Source: Lachnospira pectinoschiza (lineage in GTDB: Bacteria; Bacillota; Clostridia; Lachnospirales; Lachnospiraceae). From it: a DNA stretch of 64,000 nt. The notes under the pieces were generated by a model. That model ran no database searches, was not told the DNA's origin, and saw nothing but the letters and a program-made list of their open reading frames with translations. Location: NCBI RefSeq assembly GCF_900103815.1, contig NZ_FNHZ01000006.1:1-64000 (forward strand), written 5' to 3'. The translations under genes were made by a program, and so were the position numbers. This document shows positions 57,601-64,000 of the stretch, piece after piece (the first letter of the stretch is position 1; each line of letters starts with the position of its first letter).

Positions 57601-57719
57601 GATTTACTGAAGTAACTTTTAATGAAATTTTTCAAAATGAAAATAGAAAAAAAGCGACACAAATTCCAACTGAAAGCTTATATGAAATTGCTAGGGATAT
57701 GGTAACTGCAATGGTTTAG
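54612..57719 (+). CDS. Large helical flagellar-associated protein with FliK-like C-terminus (DUF6240-like)
   Basis: The 1035-residue protein is acidic, has no signal peptide or membrane helix and is mostly predicted helix. A short motif of the type [N/S]x[I/L/M]xxTxEN recurs: SDIAVTSENLEKLEAL, RNRELTIENLKQEI, LNGMEETKENVDKI and others. The last ~100 residues contain LSVNLSLSIENSDQALETLK followed by a helix and GFTEVTF, the strand-strand-helix-strand order of the FliK hook-length control C-terminal domain. It precedes flagellin. I think it belongs to the uncharacterised DUF6240 type found beside flagellar genes in Lachnospiraceae; a hook-length or export role is inferred. Confidence 0.72.
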   Translation: MALVIDGSNFVKNEIKENSPSINILNKTLDNTAGVKDTFAAVVVSKGEKKISSSYDDLLKEADDVKSQIMQSATDAKIGLNALMKKLSGSEAVELGEDGYNLTDSSKEEMLSIIDKIRVELSMHCKNYRAYGTGVSQEAIENATGSKVLANKIEDKLQGLGVQLEEEDLNTIQENLNKLDKLEELSSSAKLYIVENNLSASIKDLYTAEFATSTSANRQSQISEADLDSMKPQLVRLVQESGCDDLSAAFENAKTLLRSDIAVTSENLEKLEALDSLNISDMKSMLGKASVIDKMLENKLISRGLAEIDLTSKFSKLETVAESFEVVNDASYSEVESLISRNRELTIENLKQEISKNSYIDAEPEDNYEKDLEVLADFQLEDEIDFRTNETNKAYVTLLETRILMSVSARSFLINNADKIMTTPISKLNEELYKNVTTASNNILATDLDRESLTSLVETEMALEEIKESPIYIFNKMLNTNSQIQTMTLSYTASLAGQLKKSFDRYNNTVETVGTQIRADLGDSIVKAVNNSAESLMDSLGLDYNQANKDAIRILALNGMEETKENVDKIKEVNETLKNLINNMKPETVLKMIREGINPMDADINDLNKFLILENDGASLLNEEKFSKFLYKLDQTDNITKSERKMFIGIYQMMNIFTRDAGESVGRLIKQGSSVTMSNLMTAYESRKHAGIDELVVEDTGLAEVSGEVNYYTSLFMNSEKLITPNTLKKVDDKYGILSEGVEDFVNDLNSEYDPELERQLDYRYVRELTDATNLEDGSAEDRLYEELKENDMAVNIGNIKAVSEFMQSSNISLATYENYKFDKNNKIDNLENVIEKIGHEPDLSNYISELVDTSKEELEALIEGRLTDINNPIDASDSMRNLAADSTIDDLDYQLFDMYRKSTRQFNYIANRAKERDYKIPYMTEEGLGIMNVSLVSEEEVSSLSIKLNSKTYGSSELNLEVNDLSVNLSLSIENSDQALETLKSDLEAVLRNQHGFTEVTFNEIFQNENRKKATQIPTESLYEIARDMVTAMV

Positions 57720-57776
57720 ATGCATTTTCATCAAGGATTATTCAAACAATACAAGGATAAAAATGCACTAGTCACG

Positions 57777-57803
57777 TTAAGAAATGGGAAATAAGTCCGA
57801 TAT
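57777..57803 (+). promoter_or_regulatory. Sigma-28 (SigD) promoter of flagellin
   Basis: TTAA (57777-57780), 15-base spacer, TCCGATAT (57796-57803), against the consensus TAAA-N15-GCCGATAA. It lies 70 bases upstream of the flagellin start, as in other flagellin genes. Confidence 0.75.
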
Positions 57804-57808
57804 ATAAA

Positions 57809-57820
57809 GTACAAGGAAGT
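57809..57820 (+). promoter_or_regulatory. CsrA-type binding site in the flagellin leader
   Basis: GTACAAGGAAGT matches the CsrA consensus RUACARGGAUGU at 11 of 12 positions. A second GGA-rich stretch, GTGGAGGACA, lies closer to the ribosome-binding site GTGAGG. Two-site CsrA control of flagellin translation is known in Bacillus subtilis. Confidence 0.6.
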
Positions 57821-57872
57821 TAATACTTGAGATTTTTCACAGGGCGGTGGAGGACAAAAGTGAGGTTTTACT

Positions 57873-59438
57873 ATGAGAATTAATACTAATATATCAGCCA
57901 TCGTTTCTAATAACGCTTTGCAAAAAGCGCAGAACGCTTTATCTACCTCAATCGAGAGATTATCATCTGGTTATAAATTAAATAGTTCCCTAGATGATCC
58001 GGCTGGATGTGCCATTTCAGAGAAAATGAGAATGCAGATTAGAGGCCTTGATCAGGCTAATAATAATGCCTCTGATGGTGTATCAGTACTTAACACAGCT
58101 GAAGGTGCAATGGCAGAGATTCAGTCTATGCTTACAAGACTTAAGGAACTAACAGTTCAGGCAGCCAACGATGTTAACTCTGATAATGAACGTAGATCTA
58201 TTCAGGAAGAAATTAATAATATCAATTCAGAAATAGATAGAATTTCAGATCAAACAGAGTTTAATACTCAATCTTTAATTAACGGAAATTTAACTCGTCG
58301 AGTTTATTCCGACTACCAGGGAGTTAATCAGTTAGAATGTACTGATAACTTCGTAGCTGGTATCTATGGCATTACTGTAACTAGCGATGCAAGACAGGCA
58401 GTTGCAGTGGCAAGTTCAACAATCACAATGACAGACACACAGGTAATTGGAGAAGGACAGGCAGGGGGTATTAACATCAATGGCTATATTGTAGACATTG
58501 AGGCAGGAGATACTCTAGATACTGTTATGGGAAAAATTGTTACAGGCATGAACTATGCGGGTGGCAGTGCATTTACAATAGTTGACCCTTATTCCAACGA
58601 CACAAAGACTAACGGTACTGAGTATGCAGGATATGTGCCAGCAACAACTTATAATTCTACATACCTTGTAATGATGACAAATCAGTATGGTTCAGATCAG
58701 AAATTAAATATAACTTGTGATAACCAAGAGCTTGCAAATTTACTTGGTATGCCGGCAGCTTATAACGATGAGGTAATCGCAGAAGGAACTGATGTAACTG
58801 CAGATTTTTCAACGGTTACAGAGTCAGGTGTTACCTCTAGAGTAGGCTTTGAAAACTCAGCAGTAATGTCTACAAAGGGAACAATAATCACTATTACAGA
58901 TGTAAATAACAAGGAATTTGTCTTAGATGTTCCAGGAAATGTATCAGGTACAGTATTTAACGACAAGACTAGAAGTAGTGGCAAGTCACAGGTTTTAACT
59001 GCAGGTTCAGCAGAAGAAATCAATCAGGAAGTAACTGATGTTGGAACATTAAGTGTTCATATAGGAGCTAATCAGGATCAGGTTATTATTATAAATGTAC
59101 CTGAAATCTCAACTTATACATTAAAGACAGAACATATCAATGTCATGACTGGTTACACAGCTCAGCTCTCAATTGACATTGTAGATGATGCCATTACTAA
59201 GCTAAACAAGGTTCGTTCTCAGCTTGGTGCTTATGAAAATAGATTCGAGCACACAGAAAATAACTTAGACGTATCTTCAGAAAATCTTACAAAGGCACTT
59301 TCAGTTATGACAGATACTGACATGGCTGAGGAGATGACAGAATACACAAGCTACACAGTAATGACTCAGGCTGCAACTTCAATTCTTTCACAGGCTAATC
59401 AAAGACCTGCTGAGGTATTACAGATTTTAAATCAGTAA
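57873..59438 (+). CDS. fliC: Flagellin
   Basis: The 521-residue filament subunit has the conserved D0/D1 N-terminus (MRINTNISAIVSNNALQKAQ, RLSSGYKLNSSLDDPAGCAI, up to about 145), a variable central region of about 260 residues and a conserved C-terminus (about 430-521, ending RPAEVLQILNQ). The central part is Thr/Val/Asn-rich and should be surface exposed. Start ATG 57873 follows GTGAGG. The sigma-28 promoter and CsrA-type leader site upstream, and fliS 45 bases downstream, support its role. Confidence 0.97.
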   Translation: MRINTNISAIVSNNALQKAQNALSTSIERLSSGYKLNSSLDDPAGCAISEKMRMQIRGLDQANNNASDGVSVLNTAEGAMAEIQSMLTRLKELTVQAANDVNSDNERRSIQEEINNINSEIDRISDQTEFNTQSLINGNLTRRVYSDYQGVNQLECTDNFVAGIYGITVTSDARQAVAVASSTITMTDTQVIGEGQAGGININGYIVDIEAGDTLDTVMGKIVTGMNYAGGSAFTIVDPYSNDTKTNGTEYAGYVPATTYNSTYLVMMTNQYGSDQKLNITCDNQELANLLGMPAAYNDEVIAEGTDVTADFSTVTESGVTSRVGFENSAVMSTKGTIITITDVNNKEFVLDVPGNVSGTVFNDKTRSSGKSQVLTAGSAEEINQEVTDVGTLSVHIGANQDQVIIINVPEISTYTLKTEHINVMTGYTAQLSIDIVDDAITKLNKVRSQLGAYENRFEHTENNLDVSSENLTKALSVMTDTDMAEEMTEYTSYTVMTQAATSILSQANQRPAEVLQILNQ

Positions 59439-59483
59439 AGAAACAGCTTTGTAAAAAATGGACATATTAAGGGAAGGACAGTT

Positions 59484-59948
59484 ATGAATAATGATTTAAT
59501 TAGAACCTATTCATATAGAATATCACAGGCGAATAGATCTCAATTAGTTGTAGTTATTTATGACTTGGCAATTGACTATTTAAAGGAAGCCTGCCAGTTA
59601 GAAAAAGTTGAAGAAAAACGACATAATATTGTAAATGCAGGAAGAGCTATTGATCAATTAATAGTTGGTCTTAACATGGAATTTGATTTATCACAAAATT
59701 TGTTTATTATATACAACCACATAAAAAGAAGCTTAATTTCAGCCTCTGTAAAGCTAGACAATGGTGAATTAGAAAGGGTTATAGCTTTACTTAGCAAATT
59801 AAGAAAGAGTTTTTATGAGGTTAGTAAAGCGGACGAATCAGCACCACTTATGAAGAATACGCAAAATGTATACGCTGGTTTGACCTACTCTAGACTCGGA
59901 GCTTGCGAATCAGTAACAAACAATGCAAACCGAGGCTACATAGTTTAG
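59484..59948 (+). CDS. fliS: Flagellin export chaperone FliS-like protein
   Basis: The 154-residue helical protein has the FliS pattern: RTYSYRISQANRSQLVVVIYDLAIDYLKEA at the N-terminus, GRAIDQLIVGLNMEFDLSQNLFIIYNHIKRSL in the middle and a helix with LLSKLRKSFYEV. FliS binds the C-terminus of flagellin and prevents early polymerisation. It lies directly after the flagellin gene. The C-terminus is longer than in typical FliS (about 130 residues) and ends in an Asn-rich tail. Confidence 0.82.
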   Translation: MNNDLIRTYSYRISQANRSQLVVVIYDLAIDYLKEACQLEKVEEKRHNIVNAGRAIDQLIVGLNMEFDLSQNLFIIYNHIKRSLISASVKLDNGELERVIALLSKLRKSFYEVSKADESAPLMKNTQNVYAGLTYSRLGACESVTNNANRGYIV

Positions 59949-60012
59949 AAATGTTCCAAAAGACAAGATGTCTTTAAAAATGCTTTTGATGTGCTATACC
60001 ATAGACTCTCCT

Positions 60013-60038
60013 TAGGTGGGAGAGGGAACTCCCACCTA
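60013..60038 (+). terminator. Hairpin after fliS
   Basis: TAGGTGGGAG (60013-60022), loop AGGGAA, CTCCCACCTA (60029-60038). The stem is strong but the tail (GAGAATCTCTTTATA) is weakly T-rich, so it may mark a 3' end rather than a classical terminator. Confidence 0.5.
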
Positions 60039-60147
60039 GAGAATCTCTTTATAGAACAACTTTATATATATTTTTTGGAAAGGGTGATTTAGACACCTTA
60101 GTTAAAGTCGCCCAAATTTATTTTTGCTTTCCAGTCCCCCTCATTAT

Positions 60148-60183
60148 AAAAACCCCTGGTCAGGATTTATTCCTGGCCGGGGG
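60148..60183 (-). terminator. Terminator of the D,D-carboxypeptidase gene
   Basis: On the minus strand CCCCCGGCCAGG pairs with CCTGACCAGGGG across a seven-base loop (60153-60183), followed by TTTTT (60148-60152). Confidence 0.85.
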
Positions 60184-60239
60184 CATTCAAATTTATAGTC
60201 TATTTAAATCTATAATCTATTTAATTTCTAATTAGTTAT

Positions 60240-61634
60240 TTAGAATCTTAATTTTCTCTTTGAGGCATGTCGTCTTCTACGCCTGCTATTAGAATTATAA
60301 TTCTTAATTACAAAGGCAAGAATTATTGCAAATGCAATGACACCAAGTAAAATCCAAAGATTAATTCTTAGGCATTTCTTTGCCGTGTAATTTGAGCTTG
60401 AATCAGACTCTTCTAAATAAGGCAAGAGACTGGTGTTTGTGGAATCGTTTGAGGAAATCGTTAGGGTTGTGGTACCTACTACATTTTCACCAAACAGATA
60501 CTTTAAATGCACCGTTAAATCTCCGTTGTCGTTAGTTAAGTCATAGTTATCATCAATTGCAACTGTAACGTCTGATGAAGAACCAGAGTTAGGAATTGTA
60601 ATAAATGAAGCTGTTAAGTTATAGTTTAGAGCTCTGCTTGTAAATACATCTGATGTGTAGATTGTATCGTTTGTTAGAAGCGAGCTTATGTTACTGCTTG
60701 AAGTAGTTGTCTTTGTGAAGTTCTCAAAACCCCATTCAAAAAGGGCCTTAGTATCCACAAATCGGCTTGCATCATCTGGCTCCTGGAAGGTTACACAGAT
60801 TAGTCGCATTCCGTCTTTTTCTGCAAATGTTACAAGAGTATATTGTGATTCGTCTGTAAATCCAGTTTTACCGCCCTTGCAGTATTCATAGTAATATTCC
60901 CTGCCATAGAGCATCTTGTGACGGTGCTTGAAGGTTCTAGCTGTGTCCGTCTTATTAGTTGCTGGAATTGTGTAAGTTGTGTAAGTCGAATCGATGCTAA
61001 CGAAAGTAGCGTTGTTGTAGCAAGCTCTTGCTATCATTGCCATATCATAGGCTGTTGTGTAGTGATTCTCATCATAAAGTCCACTGGCATTGGCAAAATG
61101 TGTATTAAGGGCGCCAACTTCAGCGGCTTTGGCATTCATCATGTCCACAAAGCTCTCTAAATCGCCTGCTACGTGTTCTGCAAGGCCATAGGCAATTTCA
61201 TTAGCGGAATATAAAAGCATTCCATATAGGGCCTGTTCAACTGTGTATTGCTCGCCTTCCTTTGTTCCAAGGTTGGCATCTTCTGTTATATTGACGGACT
61301 CTACAGCTTCCTTTGAAAATGTAACAATGTCGGACATGCTGCAATTTTCAATAGTAAGAAGTCCGGTTAGAATCTTAGTTGTACTTGCGGGATAACATTT
61401 CTCATAGGCATTTTTTTCGTAAAGAATTGAGCCTGTATCTGCGTCTATAAGAATACAGCTTCCTGCTGAAACATCTGGGGCACTTGGCCATGTGGTAGAG
61501 CTTGTATCTACTGAGGATACTACGCTACCAGTGGATGAAAGAGCTGCAAAGGTCTGTATAGGGCTAGATACTAAAAGAGCGGCTGTGCCAAGTAAAGCTG
61601 CGGCACGCTTTAAATATTTTTTAAATCTAAACAT
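60240..61634 (-). CDS. D-alanyl-D-alanine carboxypeptidase (DacF/PBP5-like)
   Basis: The 464-residue penicillin-binding protein trims the terminal D-Ala of peptidoglycan stem peptides. Signal peptide about 1-30; active-site STTK in ASTTKILTGL (near residue 83), SAN in YSANEIAYG (near 142) and KTG in KGGKTGFTDES (near 253). A beta-rich C-terminal domain is followed by a membrane anchor (about 425-445) and an Arg-rich cytoplasmic end. DacF/DacB-like enzymes are sporulation-linked in some Firmicutes; that cannot be decided here. Confidence 0.93.
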   Translation of the reverse strand: MFRFKKYLKRAAALLGTAALLVSSPIQTFAALSSTGSVVSSVDTSSTTWPSAPDVSAGSCILIDADTGSILYEKNAYEKCYPASTTKILTGLLTIENCSMSDIVTFSKEAVESVNITEDANLGTKEGEQYTVEQALYGMLLYSANEIAYGLAEHVAGDLESFVDMMNAKAAEVGALNTHFANASGLYDENHYTTAYDMAMIARACYNNATFVSIDSTYTTYTIPATNKTDTARTFKHRHKMLYGREYYYEYCKGGKTGFTDESQYTLVTFAEKDGMRLICVTFQEPDDASRFVDTKALFEWGFENFTKTTTSSSNISSLLTNDTIYTSDVFTSRALNYNLTASFITIPNSGSSSDVTVAIDDNYDLTNDNGDLTVHLKYLFGENVVGTTTLTISSNDSTNTSLLPYLEESDSSSNYTAKKCLRINLWILLGVIAFAIILAFVIKNYNSNSRRRRRHASKRKLRF

Positions 61635-61821
61635 GATATTTCCATCCTTTATTCTTTTAACGATTAAATTATCGCAATCATTCTTATTATAGTAACTTTC
61701 AAAAAAAGGTGCAACTTACCGTAGCTGAAATCTCTATATTGGCAAAATAGAAAAAATCATATATAATACGAAAGTTACAAAAAATCGTTGGGCCTATGCC
61801 CGTTTATTTTTGGAGGAATTA

Positions 61822-62460
61822 ATGAGATTAAGAAATGTACCTGGCGCAAGAGAAGTCATGGTTGAGAATAATTATGTTTTTACAGAACCAATTGGAATGA
61901 AGGGAACTTGGGCAGAAGTTTTTGGAAATAATAATCCAATCCATATTGAAATTGGAATGGGTAAGGGAACATTTATTACAACACTTGCAGGCTTAAACCC
62001 AGATATTAACTATGTTGGAATTGAAAAGTATTCTTCAGTTTTACTTAGAGCTGTAGAAAAGCAGGATGAATTACAGCTTCCTAATCTTCGTTTTATTAGA
62101 ATGGATGCTGAGGCAATTACAGAAGTATTTGCTAAGGATGAAGTAGATAGAATCTATCTTAACTTCTCAGATCCATGGCCAAAGGATAGACATGCTAAGA
62201 GAAGACTTACATCAAGACAGTTCTTTGCAAGATACAATGAAATCCTTAAAAAGGAAGGTAGAGTTGAATTTAAGACAGATAATGTAGACCTATTTGATTT
62301 CTCATTAGAGGAAGTTGGAGAGGCTAAGTGGAATTTAGTAGATTACACTAGAGACCTTCATCACGAGCCAAGAATGAATGAAGGCAATGTTATGACAGAA
62401 TATGAGAAGAAGTTTTCAGAGGCAGGCAATGCCATCTGTAAGTTGATTGCCAACAGATAA
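61822..62460 (+). CDS. trmB: tRNA (guanine46-N7)-methyltransferase
   Basis: The 212-residue SAM-dependent enzyme methylates G46 in the tRNA variable loop. Motif I is EIGMGKGTFI near residue 44, and NFSDPWPKDRHAKRR near 115-129 is the TrmB signature. ATG 61822 follows GGAGG; a TTG four codons earlier overlaps that ribosome-binding site and is unlikely. Confidence 0.96.
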   Translation: MRLRNVPGAREVMVENNYVFTEPIGMKGTWAEVFGNNNPIHIEIGMGKGTFITTLAGLNPDINYVGIEKYSSVLLRAVEKQDELQLPNLRFIRMDAEAITEVFAKDEVDRIYLNFSDPWPKDRHAKRRLTSRQFFARYNEILKKEGRVEFKTDNVDLFDFSLEEVGEAKWNLVDYTRDLHHEPRMNEGNVMTEYEKKFSEAGNAICKLIANR

Positions 62461-62497
62461 TTAGATAACTTCATTAGATAAGTTAGAATAGATACAA

Positions 62498-62535
62498 AAA
62501 AGCTAGCTAGGAATTTCCTAACTAGCTTTATTTTT
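62498..62535 (+). terminator. Terminator after trmB
   Basis: AAAGCTAG-TAGGAA pairs with TTTCCTA-CTAGCTTT (about 62498-62529), then ATTTTTATT. It sits between convergent genes. Confidence 0.8.
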
Positions 62536-62572
62536 ATTATCTAGATACATTTTCATAAAAATGTAATTCGGT

Positions 62573-64000
62573 TTAAATTTCATCAAAGGAATCGTAAGGC
62601 TTTACATTGACGTCCTTCTTATTAAGGAAGTGTTGAACTATAAGGTCGATGATGTAGCCAAGCACTGCAACGATTGGAACTCCAAGGAACATTCCAGCAA
62701 CGCCCCAAAGGCTTCCGCCAACAGTAATACCAAAGATAACCCAAAGTGGCTTTAAACCAATGCTATCGCCAATAATCTTAGGTCCAATAACAAGGCCATC
62801 AAGCTGCTGGATAACTAAAATCATAATTGCGTATGGAATTACTAGGAAGATGTTAGTGATTATAATGAACAAACCACCAATAACTCCGCCGATGTATGGT
62901 CCAAAGTAAGGAATCATGTTAGTTACACCAACAATAACGCTTATTAAAACCGAATATGGCATTCTAAAGATTGTCATAATGATGAAACAAAGAACACCAA
63001 TAATTAAGGAATCAAGCGCTTTACCAAAGATAAAGTCAAGGAAAATGGATACGCTGTTTCTAACGATTACACGAACTGAATCTGCACTCTTCTTAGGAAG
63101 AATTCCGTAAAGAACTCTCTTTGACTGATAGAAGAGGTTTCTGTGATCTGAGATCATGTAAACCGAAACGATAATAGCAATAATGAAATTTACAAGTCCC
63201 TTAACAATAAGCATGGATGTATTGAAAATGTATGGCACCATGTTAGTTACGATATTAGATAAGTAGTCTAATATTCTTGGATAGAGACTTTGAATGTAAT
63301 CATTAACTTCCTTGAAATCTACAAAAGTCCAGTAAGAGTGATTGTTCTCAAAGGTAATAATGTAGTTATAGGCATTGTCATACCATATAGGAAGTTTGTC
63401 TATAATTTCCTGTAAACTTAAATAAACCTGTGGAATTACAAAGCCAAGTAGAATTACAACGAATCCAATAGCTATTAAGTAAGCAATAATTATGGCTAAA
63501 ACTTTTTTTAGCTTAGCTGATTTTATATGAAAGGTTTCTGTAAATACTTTATTATAGAGAGTCTTTACAAGTGGATATAAAACCAACGCAATAAATCCGC
63601 CAGTAATAAAAGGTCCAATAAGCTTAAAGAGCTGTGAAATTGCCTTAAAGGTGATTGATAGGTTACCAATAAGCTTAAAAATCAAAATAGAGCATAATAC
63701 AAAGGCAAGGGCATATATTAATATAGAGAAATATTTATCACTCTTTATAAAGTGAAACTTATTAGAATCCTCTGTATTATAAACGTGATCCTTTTCGTAG
63801 TCCCCTGTCTTTTTATTATCTTCTTTCTTATTAGTTGCGTCCTTAGAATTGTCAGGGACAAAATTCTTACTTTTCTTTTTTGAGTAGTCATCTTCAATAT
63901 CAGATATTTTATCGATGCTCTCATTTAGCCTTTCAATACTGTTTTTTGTTATGACTTCTTTATCGGTCTCAGTATTATTTTTTTTCTTTGTGGATGAAAA
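62573..64000 (-). CDS. AI-2E/PerM-family membrane protein, partial (runs off the right edge)
   Basis: The membrane part has eight-helix AI-2E family features: GPFITGGFIALVLYPLV, a loop with NMVPYIFNTSMLIVKGLVNF, MIPYFGPYIGG and a late GLKPLWVIFGITVGGSLWGVAGMFLGVPI. Members include autoinducer exporters and Na+/H+ antiporter-like proteins; function here is open. The frame stays open from 63685 to the window end: 105 more codons without any ATG, GTG or TTG. They encode a first membrane helix (SILIYALAFVLCSILIF) and an unusually long, charged Lys/Asp/Asn N-terminal extension. The true start is beyond the window. Confidence 0.88.
   Translation of the reverse strand, partial: FSSTKKKNNTETDKEVITKNSIERLNESIDKISDIEDDYSKKKSKNFVPDNSKDATNKKEDNKKTGDYEKDHVYNTEDSNKFHFIKSDKYFSILIYALAFVLCSILIFKLIGNLSITFKAISQLFKLIGPFITGGFIALVLYPLVKTLYNKVFTETFHIKSAKLKKVLAIIIAYLIAIGFVVILLGFVIPQVYLSLQEIIDKLPIWYDNAYNYIITFENNHSYWTFVDFKEVNDYIQSLYPRILDYLSNIVTNMVPYIFNTSMLIVKGLVNFIIAIIVSVYMISDHRNLFYQSKRVLYGILPKKSADSVRVIVRNSVSIFLDFIFGKALDSLIIGVLCFIIMTIFRMPYSVLISVIVGVTNMIPYFGPYIGGVIGGLFIIITNIFLVIPYAIMILVIQQLDGLVIGPKIIGDSIGLKPLWVIFGITVGGSLWGVAGMFLGVPIVAVLGYIIDLIVQHFLNKKDVNVKPYDSFDEI

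Overview
The window is about 64 kb around the replication origin of a low-GC Firmicute, most consistent with a motile, strictly fermentative member of the Lachnospiraceae. The basis for this is the gene order rpmH-rnpA-yidD-yidC-jag-mnmE-mnmG-rsmG diverging from dnaA-dnaN-S4-recF-gyrB-gyrA, the AT-rich sequence with AGA-dominated arginine codons, the bifunctional AdhE, the parAB/DUF4446 cluster, a DUF3881-like protein and flagellar genes. There are no rRNA genes, transposase genes, prophage genes or CRISPR arrays.

Layout. 1-9.2 kb: a promoter leaving the left edge, a nitroreductase, a BirA-controlled bioY-bioB operon, tRNA-Ser(GCU), an uncharacterised membrane protein, a large repeat-containing surface protein and the two-subunit fumarase. 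9.4-11.1 kb: a diguanylate cyclase. 11.2-20.2 kb (minus strand): gyrA, gyrB, recF, S4 gene, dnaN, dnaA. The origin is bipartite. DnaA-trio and AT-rich unwinding elements lie between dnaA and dnaN, and a second DnaA-box cluster lies between dnaA and rpmH. 20.9-28.1 kb (plus): rpmH to rsmG. 28.2-31.1 kb: an alpha/beta-hydrolase-like protein and a soluble DegS/DegU-like two-component pair. 31.1-34.5 kb: eight parS-like sites and a compact multi-hairpin element upstream of parA-parB-DUF4446. 34.6-41.7 kb: serS, an intracellular GH43 enzyme, an APH-like phosphotransferase and adhE, whose promoter is flanked by Rex-type operators. 41.7-44.0 kb: an HD-GYP protein, a DUF3881-like protein and tRNA-Arg(CCU).

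44.1-50.2 kb is the most interesting block. A membrane-anchored DUF4430 protein (resembling the beta domain of intrinsic factor/transcobalamin) starts an operon with a complete ECF transporter (EcfT, fused EcfAA, S component). Convergent to it is a secreted, C-terminally anchored helical-repeat protein resembling the alpha domain of the same proteins. That gene is preceded by a cobalamin riboswitch with recognisable core, kissing loops and promoter. I read this as a split, intrinsic-factor-like corrinoid capture system feeding an ECF importer.

50.3-64 kb: a DEDDh exonuclease with a zinc-ribbon-like tail, a MraY/WecA-type glycosyltransferase, glgB, a 1035-residue protein with a FliK-like C-terminus whose ribosome-binding site sits inside the upstream terminator hairpin, flagellin (sigma-28 promoter and a CsrA-like leader site), fliS, a D,D-carboxypeptidase, trmB and an AI-2E/PerM-family protein that runs off the right edge.
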